Below are positions 9,345 through 16,268 of a stretch of DNA of 64,000 nucleotides, one piece after another. The DNA is from Micromonospora yangpuensis (GTDB lineage: Bacteria > Actinomycetota > Actinomycetes > Mycobacteriales > Micromonosporaceae). The notes beneath the pieces are model-generated. The model saw only the letters and a program-made list of their open reading frames with translations, did not search any database and had not been told where the DNA came from. Position 1 is the stretch's first letter, and each line of letters begins with the position of its first letter. Location of the stretch: assembly GCF_900091615.1 (NCBI RefSeq), contig NZ_FMIA01000002.1, positions 6,178,501 to 6,242,500 on the forward strand, read 5' to 3'. The translations under genes and the position numbers were made by a program.

Positions 9345-9376
9345 CTGAAACTGTCACCTATCGGTGCAGCAGACCC

Positions 9377-9491
9377 GATCGAGAAGGGCGTCCATGAGTT
9401 CCGCACCGCGCACGTGTAGCTCTTCAGCTGCGATTGGTCTGCCGCCTTCGTCCTGTACGTCGAATCCGTGGATGATCAGGAACTGAATCAT
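9377..9491 (-). pseudogene. Small gene truncated by the IS3-type element
   Basis: Starting at ATG 9491 the frame reads MIQFLIIHGFDVQDEGGRPI then AAEELHVRGAELMDALLD and runs straight into the inverted repeat of the IS3-type element at 9376, where a chance stop follows a few codons later. The start overlaps the stop of the upstream gene by ATGA, so the two were translationally coupled. From memory, similar small proteins ending in a longer acidic/beta domain occur in Streptomyces integrative elements; their function is unknown. Confidence 0.55.
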
Positions 9492-9682
9492 CTAGTCCTA
9501 CCCCCTTCATCGTCGATCCAGCAGTCGTGTCGGCGTGCCCCACTGATGACCTCCTTATCGTAGTTCGGGTTGGAGGGCGTGAGGTGGACTTGTCGCTGAT
9601 GTAGCCCACACGGACAACGGACCGTGTAGCACTTGGGCGGGTCGAGCATCTTGCAGCCGTGTCTGTGTAGAGCGTCCAGCAC
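9488..9682 (-). CDS. Small protein of unknown function, coupled to the truncated gene
   Basis: Read from GTG 9682 this is a 64-residue product. The same frame stays open further upstream (DEDLARVLDALHRHGCKM), so the true start may lie a few codons earlier or be lost at a mosaic junction near 9720. It has four cysteines, including CPCG, and the segments CYTVRCPCGLHQRQVHL and ARRHDCWIDDEGG. I do not recognise a named family. Its stop overlaps the next start (ATGA), indicating a two-gene operon broken by the IS3-type element. Confidence 0.45.
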   Translation of the reverse strand: MLDALHRHGCKMLDPPKCYTVRCPCGLHQRQVHLTPSNPNYDKEVISGARRHDCWIDDEGGRTR

Positions 9683-9791
9683 CCTCGCTAGATCTTCGTC
9701 TTGATGCCTCTGCCAGTTAGGGCGAGTAGCTGCCCGGCACCGTCAAGAGCAGATTGACAAGACGACGGCACTGCTGCAGGACTTCACCGAG

Positions 9792-10304
9792 CTAAAGACG
9801 AAACTGCTCGTATGCGGCTTGAGTACGTTTCAGGGCCATCAACATGATCAGAAGGAGGTGACAAATACTGAAAACAGAAACCGTGCTGATCGGCACGCCT
9901 AGCGCATGATCCTTCAAGGTCGTACTCACTCCGACGATAAGCACCGTGGTGGTAAAGAGTCCCACCAGAACGGCGTAAGCGACGTTACCTTGGAGCTGAT
10001 CGACTAGTTGTGCCGTCTTTCCACTCTTTGAAATGCGGGGGTCATCGGTGATCCGGAGTCCGAGCGAAAAAACGTGAACCAGCAGTCCGAATAGGAGCGC
10101 TGTGAAGATCGCAACACCCGCTAGCAGCCCCTCCACGCCACGGAGGCGAAAGCCCGTCAAGAATCCGGCAGCAGCAAGAGCCAGCGGAAGTCCGAAAAGG
10201 CCGAGATAGTCACCTACCCGTGGTCGCTGCTTCGGATCATTCTGGTCGACAAGGGTGTTCAGCTGTTTCTTGATGATTGGTGCCACGGACCACTTAGCGC
10301 TCAC
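9792..10304 (-). CDS. Four-helix membrane protein, putative RexB-like effector of a Rex-type exclusion pair
   Basis: The 170-residue protein has four hydrophobic segments: about residues 33-51, 58-84, 108-130 and 137-158. A charged cytoplasmic loop (ITDDPRISKSGKTAQLVDQL) lies between the second and third, and the short tail is KRTQAAYEQFRL. Lambda RexB, the ion-channel effector of RexAB exclusion, has the same plan: about 144 residues, four helices, an Ala/Leu/Ile-rich second helix, a loop, and a last helix with a His before a polar tail. The start overlaps the end of the upstream RexA-like gene by 11 bases, so the two are co-translated A then B as in lambda. Base composition is far less G+C-rich than the chromosome. 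A plain membrane protein of other function remains possible. Confidence 0.6.
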   Translation of the reverse strand: MSAKWSVAPIIKKQLNTLVDQNDPKQRPRVGDYLGLFGLPLALAAAGFLTGFRLRGVEGLLAGVAIFTALLFGLLVHVFSLGLRITDDPRISKSGKTAQLVDQLQGNVAYAVLVGLFTTTVLIVGVSTTLKDHALGVPISTVSVFSICHLLLIMLMALKRTQAAYEQFRL

Positions 10305-11274
10305 GGACGGCTCCCATCTTCACTGTAAGCTGATCCTTTCGCCACTCAGCGGAGTCCCAGTCCCCGGGAAGTTCGAGTCCAAGCTGCTTCGTAAGGACTG
10401 GGACAACGCTATGCATTTCGCTGTATACGACAGAATCTTTTGCGCGTTCCTTGCCATCATGATCAACTGCATACACGAGCGCTGGCAAGTTCTCCTTACC
10501 AAGGACTACTTGGCGCTCCTGGTCGCCATCACTGAGCGTAAGGCGCGTCTCATCACTATCTTCCTCGGACAGACCAAGAAGCCCGTGCGCCTTAAGTTCG
10601 CCACCCAGTAGTCCGTTTTTCATTCTATTTCCGAGACCCTCAATACCCCAACGGGGCTTAGCCTCGTAAACAATTTTGCCAATAACTTCGGGGTCAATTC
10701 CATCTGCGAGATCGTGCGATATCTTGTAGCGTACGACCTTCACGCTGGTAAGCTTAGATCTCTCACGAAAGACTCGCCACTGCTCATTATCGATAAAGCT
10801 TTCTGAATGAAGGATTAGATCGGAGAACTTCGCCCTGAATGCCGCCTCCAACTGCCTGAGGAAAATACTCCCTACTCCACGGTTACCGTAACGCTCCGTA
10901 AAGAACACCGCAGTCTTCGACCGCGCCAGACAAAGAACCATGTTCCGAATAGGAACAATGGCGGATTCGTCAGCCCCGTACGTATGAGTAGTTTCATGGC
11001 TGCGGGTGTGCCGAATTCCCCCTTCGAGGCCGAACTTCCCGTACTCGGCATTGAAATGTATTCGGGCACCCAAGGGTTCAACTTCATCTATGTAAAGGTA
11101 GTCTTCGGACTTATCTTCCCGAAGTGGCTCATCCTTAAGATCCCGCAGGAGGCCGTGAATGAGTGACAAGAGGCCGACCCTTTTTCCTCCGATGTCGTCG
11201 AGCGGCAGTCGTTCATCCGGGCGGTAGCGCGGTGATACGTGTAGACCATAGGCGGCGAAGGCATGCCTACTCAT
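10294..11274 (-). CDS. Putative RexA-like sensor protein
   Basis: A 326-residue soluble protein from ATG 11274 (AGGA six bases upstream); an in-frame start at 11298 would add eight residues. By eye it follows lambda RexA. An N-terminal FAAYGLHVS strand corresponds to FYATYRS, VGLLSLIHGLLRD to INLSVFLNSLLAD, DYLYIDEVE (about 58-66) to NYLYIHKID, and ADES (about 101-104) to DDES with the following hydrophobic strand. KLTSVKVVRYKISHDL matches RTTVKVEAKLPVFGDI. RexA is about 279 residues. In lambda RexA senses an invading phage and triggers RexB, depolarising the cell. No repressor gene lies beside this pair. Assignment rests on remembered sequence and gene arrangement; no search was possible. 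Confidence 0.58.
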   Translation of the reverse strand: MSRHAFAAYGLHVSPRYRPDERLPLDDIGGKRVGLLSLIHGLLRDLKDEPLREDKSEDYLYIDEVEPLGARIHFNAEYGKFGLEGGIRHTRSHETTHTYGADESAIVPIRNMVLCLARSKTAVFFTERYGNRGVGSIFLRQLEAAFRAKFSDLILHSESFIDNEQWRVFRERSKLTSVKVVRYKISHDLADGIDPEVIGKIVYEAKPRWGIEGLGNRMKNGLLGGELKAHGLLGLSEEDSDETRLTLSDGDQERQVVLGKENLPALVYAVDHDGKERAKDSVVYSEMHSVVPVLTKQLGLELPGDWDSAEWRKDQLTVKMGAVRER

Positions 11275-11298
11275 CGGGATCCTAGCTTCAGTGAACAT

Positions 11299-11929
11299 TG
11301 GACGAGCGTATAGGGTATCCGGTCGATCACTTTCCGCGATATTGCTTGTCGGCTGTATGACTCATCCCGCCCCGGTACCACCGCACGTCCCAGCTAGATG
11401 CTTGACAACGCAAGCCGCGCTTGCTCCTTCCTGGGCTACGGAACCCACCTGCACCTGGGGTTGGCCGACATCGACAACCGGGCTACGAGGCCGGGCGGAG
11501 AAGGATCCCCACGTCGCTTGACAACCTCGTACATCTCATTTGCTGCACCTTTGGACAGAGCAATGTAAACCATCAGGTATCAGTCAAGCTCGTAGGCGCA
11601 GTCGGCACGCAGTTACCCGTATACGGGCTCGACCGTGATGGCAGCCTTCGCCGTACCCTTCGTGATCCCCGCTTACGTTGCATCGATGGCGGGATGGTTT
11701 CTATTGGCGTGACGGCTTGCAGGGGTCGCCCGAGCGCTCGCCACTCTCGTTAGCGTTGCCGCGCCCCTGAGTCAGGGTGCCCCTTCTGGTCGTCAGATAC
11801 ATCGATGTTGACAGGCGGGAGTGACATTTCTGGCACAGAGGCGGCTTTTCGCAGATGGGCGGGGCTCAGTAGGTGAGATAAGGCCGAGACGAGGCAGCAA
11901 AAGCCACGACCAGCGGCAGACAACACGCG
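11299..11929. other. Intergenic stretch upstream of the Rex-like operon, no clear gene
   Basis: About 630 bases of mixed composition without a supported gene. Short open frames exist but none has a recognisable domain. The promoter of the Rex-like operon must lie at its left edge; a TATACG-like hexamer sits near 11310 on the minus strand without a good -35 match. Confidence 0.35.
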
Positions 11930-12250
11930 ACGACTGCCACGGTCGCGCCCACAGAACGATGTACGACAGCATCCCTTGGTGGGAGCTGCACGGCGGCTAC
12001 GTCGATGGCGAGGAACACCTAGCGTAGTGCGCGGTAGGTAAGGTCGAGGAGGAAATCGGCCGGCAACCCTAGGCGGTGCAGCCGTTTCTGTCCTTCCAAG
12101 CGCAGGTCGGGACTGTGGCCCTGAGAACCTTCTCGTCCTGGCCAGGGCGCGCCCGTGGACGTCAACGAGGCGGAGCAGGTCACCTGGATTCCGCTCGACG
12201 AGGCGTACAGGCTGGTGCTCCGGCGTGAGATTGCAGTACCGGCAGGGTGA
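11930..12250 (+). pseudogene. Decayed Nudix hydrolase gene
   Basis: A Nudix box is still readable: WWELHGGYVDGEEHLA, then a stop at 12025-12027, then in the same frame VEEEIGRQP, another stop at 12070, and VQPFLSFQAQVG. After a frameshift the C-terminal part reads PVDVNEAEQVTWIPLDEAYR and ends at TGA 12248. Two in-frame stops and at least one shift make it non-functional. Nudix enzymes hydrolyse nucleoside-diphosphate-linked substrates. An intact Nudix gene lies 400 bases downstream on the same strand. Confidence 0.75.
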
Positions 12251-12299
12251 TCGCAGTGCTGGCGATGGATCGCGCGCAGGGCTCGCGGGAAGCTGTAGG

Positions 12300-12530
12300 G
12301 GCCGACGTCGCCGGCCGAGGGTGCCGTCGATGCGGCCAGTGAAGTTCCGGACGGCGGGTAGCCGCCGGTGCTGGGCGAGTTGCGCTTGCCGGTCGTGCAG
12401 GTAGCGGACGGCTCAGGCGGAGCGAAGTTGGAGGGCCAGGGCTTCCACGCCGAGGGCGCAGGCCCGGCCGGGTTCGCCCTGCTGGGCAGGGACGCTGGAA
12501 AGCAGGGCGAGGTTGAAGACTCTGCTATGT
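12300..12530 (-). pseudogene. C-terminal remnant of an XRE/TPR-type regulator
   Basis: On the minus strand the sequence reads VFNLALLSSVPAQQGEPGRA, CALGVEALALQLRSA, stop, AVRYLHDRQAQLAQHRRLPA and VRNF. This resembles the last tetratricopeptide helices of the large actinobacterial helix-turn-helix/TPR regulators. An in-frame stop (TGA after LRSA) and loss of the whole N-terminal part show that it is a fossil. It lies convergent to the decayed Nudix gene. Confidence 0.5.
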
Positions 12531-12658
12531 ACCTAGCGGCTGTCCATGCGCAGGGATCGAACGCCCTTCAACATCTTGAGCAACTGCCCAACCACCCAGT
12601 GTTGTAATCCGCTCACGTTCAGGATCTGATGGCCGATGAGCATGGGTAGGGTGGCAGC

Positions 12659-13231
12659 GTGTGGGACGGGGAGGCGGGCGATGCTGAGCCGTGGTCGATC
12701 TTTGGTGAGCGGTCGATCTACGACAGCGAATGGGTCCGGCTCGGACTCGTTGAGGTTCAGCCGCCTGGGATGGAACGGTTCGGGCACCATGTCGTGCGGC
12801 TCGGTCATGTGGCGGTCATCGCCATGGTCGATGAGCAGGAGCGGGTGCTCATGTTGCGGCGCTACCGCTTCATCCCTGGGCGGTCGGCGTGGGAGCTGCC
12901 GGGCGGCATGGTCGAGCTCGGCGAAGAACCAGCCGATGCGGCATGCCGCGAGGCCGAGGAGGAGACGGGCTGGCGGCCCCGGGTGGTGCAACGCGTGGTC
13001 ACCTTCCAACCCATGATCGGCATGGTCGACTCACCGCACGATGTCTTCGTCGGCTGGGGCGCGGTGAAGGTAGGCACACCTACCGATCCGGAGGAGGCGG
13101 GCCCCGTCGAGTGGATCCCCGTCAACGAGTTGCCGGGTCTCCTGGCGCGCGGGGAGTTGGCGGGGGCCGGCACGCTGGTCGCGGTGCTTCATGTCATGGC
13201 CGGGTTGTCGCGGCGGCCATCGTCTTCCTGA
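12659..13231 (+). CDS. Nudix hydrolase
   Basis: A 190-residue Nudix protein starting at GTG 12659. The Nudix box lies at about residues 82-104 and is complete (GGMVELGEEPADAACREAEE followed by ETG), so the metal-binding glutamates are all present. The preceding VAVIAMVDEQERVLMLRRYR and following WEL/PVEWIPVNELPGLL elements resemble ADP-ribose pyrophosphatase-like members. In pSAM2 a Nudix protein (Pif) gives immunity against redundant transfer. Given the integrative-element debris here, that role is possible, but a housecleaning enzyme is equally likely. It overlaps the convergent regulator gene by 38 bases. Confidence 0.88.
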   Translation: MWDGEAGDAEPWSIFGERSIYDSEWVRLGLVEVQPPGMERFGHHVVRLGHVAVIAMVDEQERVLMLRRYRFIPGRSAWELPGGMVELGEEPADAACREAEEETGWRPRVVQRVVTFQPMIGMVDSPHDVFVGWGAVKVGTPTDPEEAGPVEWIPVNELPGLLARGELAGAGTLVAVLHVMAGLSRRPSSS

Positions 13232-14342
13232 TCCGTTCGACGCGTTGGCGATAGCGTACCGAGCCGGTCAGGTTCGTCAGCGAGCGTGCTTCTCTCAGGT
13301 GTTCCTGAGCGGCGTCCGGCTCGCCCCAGGTGAGATGTGCTTGGGCGAGGTCGCATCGGAGGCCGGCGGCAGCTCTGACGAATGTCCGGTCCATGGACAT
13401 CAGCGCCGTGGACAGTTCCTTCACGGCTCGTTGGTCGCCCAGCAGTGCCAGGGAGTGGCCTCGCCAGCGGGCGAGGTGGGTTTCGTCCAGGAAGATTCCT
13501 GGCAGCTCCGGATCGCGTACGCCAGTTGTCAGCGACAGCTTCTTGTCGGCTCGGTCCAGTGAGCGGCGGCATTCGTCCGATCGGCCGCTGAGCGCCCACA
13601 GTTCGGCCTCGGCAGCGGCGAGCCAGGCGGCCAGCCGGGGCGGTGCGGTGTCAGCCACGCGTCGTTGTGCTTCTGTGGCGAGACGGGCACCGAGTTCTGG
13701 TCGGCCGGCGTCGGCCAGGACGTAGGCCTGCTCGCCCATGGCGTGAGCGAGGTAGAGCGAGTCTTCTGCCTCCCTGGCTGCGCTTTTCGCCAGTTCGTAG
13801 TGTCGCCAGGCCCGGTCGGCCGCGCCGACATCGAGGGCCTGCCAGGCGGCGAGGGAGGCAGCCTCGGCGAGGGCGCGAGCAAGCGGACGCCTTGACTCAG
13901 GCAACACGGTGAAGGAGAGGCATTCTTGAAGTTTGCCCAGATGACTGTGCATCTGGTCGACCAGGCGTGCCGCGCCGCACTGGCGGTCCAGGGTGCGCAG
14001 GAGTTCGGTCTGGCCGGTCAGGGCCTCGACCATCGAGCGACCGACAGCAGATGAGGCATCGAGTTGCTGGATCAGTCTCGCGTAGCCGTCGTCTGGCGGG
14101 TCGGCTGCCTCGTCTGCTCGGAAAAGCTCGTCGTCGGTGAGGCCCACCAGATTTCGGAGGATGGCGGCGTAGTCGGCGGAGATCTTCCGCCGCTCGTTCT
14201 CCCACTCGGACACGTAGACCCGAAGGCTCGCCATCGAGGCGACGCTTAGCGACCTTCGGCGAGCAAACTGCTGGATCTCGTGCACCAGCCTTGTCTGCGA
14301 CCAGCCACGTGTGAGTCTCGCCTGCCGTAGATGATTGCTCAT
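13194..14342 (-). CDS. XRE-family transcriptional regulator with TPR-like C-terminal domain
   Basis: The 382-residue protein begins with a helix-turn-helix: LRQARLTRGWSQTRLVHEIQ, SVASMASLRVYVSEWENERR and DYAAILRNLVGLTDDELF. A long alpha-helical region follows that looks like tetratricopeptide repeats (residues about 150-375, many A-x-x-A helices such as AEAASLAAWQALDVGAADRA). Such proteins are common in Micromonospora and Streptomyces mobile elements; their ligands are mostly unknown. The C-terminus overlaps the convergent Nudix gene, so the two mRNAs have complementary ends. Confidence 0.85.
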   Translation of the reverse strand: MSNHLRQARLTRGWSQTRLVHEIQQFARRRSLSVASMASLRVYVSEWENERRKISADYAAILRNLVGLTDDELFRADEAADPPDDGYARLIQQLDASSAVGRSMVEALTGQTELLRTLDRQCGAARLVDQMHSHLGKLQECLSFTVLPESRRPLARALAEAASLAAWQALDVGAADRAWRHYELAKSAAREAEDSLYLAHAMGEQAYVLADAGRPELGARLATEAQRRVADTAPPRLAAWLAAAEAELWALSGRSDECRRSLDRADKKLSLTTGVRDPELPGIFLDETHLARWRGHSLALLGDQRAVKELSTALMSMDRTFVRAAAGLRCDLAQAHLTWGEPDAAQEHLREARSLTNLTGSVRYRQRVERIRKTMAAATTRP

Positions 14343-14546
14343 TCATATCCCCGTCTGCCGATTGGCGCCCATGGCCAGCTTGCATCACCTGACTCTCAAT
14401 ACCAAGGGGTCACAAGGTAACTGTGGACAGTTAACCCCTGTTGGCTACCCCTTCCCGCTCGCATCGGGTCTTCTGAGATCAGGGACGAGGACCAGCGGCG
14501 ACGAAGCCGCAGCGACTTTTTCCTCCCTCAACTCTGAGAGAAGGGC

Positions 14547-14897
14547 GTGGTAATGCGAAATCTCTTTCGCCGCACAGTTGGCAGCGGTCGACATGCAATT
14601 GCGCGTATTCGGGAATCCCATCGGAGATTCGAGGGTGAGCCGTCGCGGGGGACGGCGTACCGGAGTGTGGTTGCCGGGCCGTTGCGGCCCTGGCAGGTCC
14701 GCGAGCGGTTGTTCACCGCGCGAGGTAGGTACGGGGTTGACGCCGCCGAGGTGCGGGCCTTCCTCGACCGGGTCGCCGACGATTTGGCCGGTCTCTACGC
14801 CGAGGTAGCCGTCACTCACGCCGAGGCCGACCGGATTCGTGACGCTCTGCGTCAATGGCAGACCGAGATGGCCCGCGACCTGGCGGGCGTCCGGTGA
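14547..14897 (+). CDS. DivIVA-domain protein
   Basis: A 116-residue protein (GTG 14547, or ATG 14553; GAGAGAAGGG upstream). From residue 45 it carries the short DivIVA-like motif seen in many actinobacterial accessory proteins: LRPWQVRERLFTARGRYGVD then AAEVRAFLDRVADDLAGLYA, followed by a coiled-coil helix with EADRIRDALRQWQTEMA. The core domain in Wag31/DivIVA recognises curved membrane at poles and septa. Such short forms recur in integrative elements next to GntR and XRE genes. Its stop overlaps the next start by GTGA. Confidence 0.8.
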   Translation: MVMRNLFRRTVGSGRHAIARIRESHRRFEGEPSRGTAYRSVVAGPLRPWQVRERLFTARGRYGVDAAEVRAFLDRVADDLAGLYAEVAVTHAEADRIRDALRQWQTEMARDLAGVR

Positions 14898-15187
14898 CCG
14901 AGCGTTTTGTGGCGCACCTGCCGTTCACCGCCGCCGACCTGACCGCCGCGCGACAGTTCGCCGGCAGCCTCGCTCGATCCGTGAACTTCTGGTCCGAGGT
15001 GGATGCGGGTGAGACCACCGTCTCCGGCGAGGACGAACAGGGCGTACACCATCGGGTCTTCTGCGACCTGCCGCTGGGCAGCGGCCTGCGCTGCGCACGA
15101 CGCGTTGACCACGACGGACACTGCTCTGTCCGGTCCTCGCGGAGGTCTACCCGACTTCAGCCCAGGCACGGTCGGTGCGATACATGA
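14894..15187 (+). CDS. Hypothetical protein coupled to the DivIVA-like gene
   Basis: Starts at GTG 14894 overlapping the DivIVA-like stop (GTGA). It reads MTERFVAHLPFTAADLTAAR then QFAGSLARSVNFWSEVDAGE, with a cysteine pair later (VFCDLPLGSGLRC). The first 75 residues look like a conserved small protein of actinobacterial integrative elements, but the Arg-rich last 20 residues look like run-on into another sequence. A mosaic junction may therefore have replaced the normal end. No function can be assigned. Confidence 0.6.
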   Translation: MTERFVAHLPFTAADLTAARQFAGSLARSVNFWSEVDAGETTVSGEDEQGVHHRVFCDLPLGSGLRCARRVDHDGHCSVRSSRRSTRLQPRHGRCDT

Positions 15188-15230
15188 TCCCCAGGCGCTT
15201 GAGGGCGTCGCGGGTGGCGTCCGAGGACGG
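15147..15230 (-). pseudogene. Second integrase C-terminal tail
   Basis: On the minus strand the frame reads SSDATRDALKRLG, followed by IMYRTDRAWAEVG and a stop at 15147. The ATRDALKR core is the same as in the integrase remnant beside tRNA-Pro (4182 onward), and the DNA is nearly identical over the core. Only the tail is present, with no catalytic domain upstream. It marks a former end of another element or a duplicated junction. Confidence 0.45.
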
Positions 15231-15276
15231 CAACGGACGACGCGCTCAGAACTTACAAGCGAGGGCTCACCGGCTG

Positions 15277-15678
15277 CTAGCGGCCCACGCGTACGCGGTC
15301 GGCTGCGTACAGCTCGCGGGAGCCGTCGGCGCGGAAGACTACGAGGACCGGGACGCCTTCGCCGATCTCCAGTTCACGGCGCTCGGCAGGCGTCGGCATC
15401 CGGGCGGAGGCGGTGTCGCCCTTGAGTAGTTTCACCGTCTCGGTCGGCTCGATGGTCCGGACGAAGGTGCCGCGCGGCGGTTCTACGATCACGAGCCCTT
15501 CCGACCGGAGTATTGCTATCGCCTGCCGCACACTCGTACGGCTAAGCCCGTGCTCCTGAGCCAGCCGTAGTTCACTCGGCAGTGACGCACCAGGCGCGAT
15601 GTCGCCAGACGTGATCCGGTCCCGCAGGAGGTCTGCGAGCTGCCGAAACACGGCCCGATCCGAGCTGGGGTCGATCAC
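15277..15678 (-). CDS. GntR-family transcriptional regulator
   Basis: The 133-residue protein has an N-terminal winged helix of the GntR type (AVFRQLADLLRDRITSGDIA, LPSELRLAQEHGLSRTSVRQ and AIAILRSEGLVIVEPPRGTF). A short C-terminal domain of about 55 residues follows, much smaller than the usual UTRA or FCD ligand domain. Small GntR proteins of this shape (for example KorSA of pSAM2) repress replication and transfer genes in actinomycete integrative elements. That role fits the setting but is inference. It is divergent from the 15.8 kb gene, with AT-richer DNA between (15680-15740), which is probably the operator region. Confidence 0.88.
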   Translation of the reverse strand: MIDPSSDRAVFRQLADLLRDRITSGDIAPGASLPSELRLAQEHGLSRTSVRQAIAILRSEGLVIVEPPRGTFVRTIEPTETVKLLKGDTASARMPTPAERRELEIGEGVPVLVVFRADGSRELYAADRVRVGR

Positions 15679-15821
15679 GAATGTGACGCTACGTGTCCTA
15701 CAGTTCTACATCTTATTGTATCTACAGTCCTACGTCGGTATGGTGAACGAGCAGGCGCGGCGGCCGGATGACAGGCCCAGGCCCGGCCTCCGCGCCGTCG
15801 ACCCGCCCGAGGGGAGATCTG

Positions 15822-16268
15822 GTGCCACGCGTTTCGTACGAGGAGTACTTGGTAGCCGCCGCCCTCAGCTTTGCCCGGCGGCATCGATCGGTCTGGTCCT
15901 GGCAGAAGTGGCGGCGGATCTGCCGCTGCGGAGCCGACCTGCCCTGCCACGCCCGACACCGCATCCCCATCAACCGTGGCCACTGGCCAGGAGAGGAGAC
16001 GCTAGGCGCGGACGGTGTGGCACATGAACCCCGGTCGCATTCCAACCGAGCGCAGCGGTGGCGGTTCCTCCCATCCCGCCGCAGCACACCCGTGGAGGTG
16101 GCGATGAGTGACGACAAGCCGGTCAAGAGTCTGGGCGAGCAGGTGCAGGCGGCTGAGCATGCGGCGGCCAGGGAGCGGATTCTGGCGCTGGCCGAGGCGG
16201 AGCGGGTTCCGGTCGAGGAGACGACACGGGTGGTCTCGGATCGTCGGTGGCGTGATGCGCAGCGCTGA
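15822..16268 (+). CDS. Hypothetical protein of integrative-element type
   Basis: GTG at 15822 follows GGGGAG at a five-base spacing. The first 60 residues are distinctive: VSYEEYLVAAALSFARRHRS, WQKWRRICRCGADLPC and RHRIPINRGHWP. They have a CRCG-x5-C cluster and resemble small proteins found next to GntR genes in actinobacterial elements. Those normally end soon after the NRGHWP motif, so the remaining 85 residues may be read-through caused by loss of a stop. The last third has its own ribosome-binding site and start at 16104 and may be a separate gene. Function unknown. Confidence 0.5.
   Translation: MPRVSYEEYLVAAALSFARRHRSVWSWQKWRRICRCGADLPCHARHRIPINRGHWPGEETLGADGVAHEPRSHSNRAQRWRFLPSRRSTPVEVAMSDDKPVKSLGEQVQAAEHAAARERILALAEAERVPVEETTRVVSDRRWRDAQR
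16104..16268 (+). CDS. Possible separate small protein within the previous frame
   Basis: ATG 16104 has GGAGG six bases upstream and would give a 54-residue, strongly helical, charged product (MSDDKPVKSLGEQVQAAEHA then AARERILALAEAERVPVEET). The stop overlaps the start of the XRE/TPR regulator by 14 bases, so coupling is likely. It could be a small partner of that regulator; no family recognised. Confidence 0.45.
   Translation: MSDDKPVKSLGEQVQAAEHAAARERILALAEAERVPVEETTRVVSDRRWRDAQR

Larger units (their letters stand above)
8415..9376. mobile_element. Internally deleted IS3-type element (962 bp)
   Basis: The 25-bp ends are perfect inverted repeats: GGGTCTGCTGCACCGATAGG continuing to TGACA at 8415-8439, and the complement at 9352-9376. 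They bracket orfA and a deleted orfB. A normal element of this kind is roughly 1.2-1.3 kb, so about 300 bp is missing from the catalytic part of orfB. The bases flanking the two ends do not match as a target duplication (gcc on the left, gat on the right), which suggests a later rearrangement of the flanks. It can move only if a transposase is supplied from elsewhere. Confidence 0.85.

Noticed and set aside
9700..9791. MerR-like C-terminal fragment (EQIDKTTALLQDFTELK) on the plus strand
   Set aside because: The segment is only about 25 residues and overlaps the end of the RexB-like gene; similarity to MerR tails is suggestive but too short to annotate.
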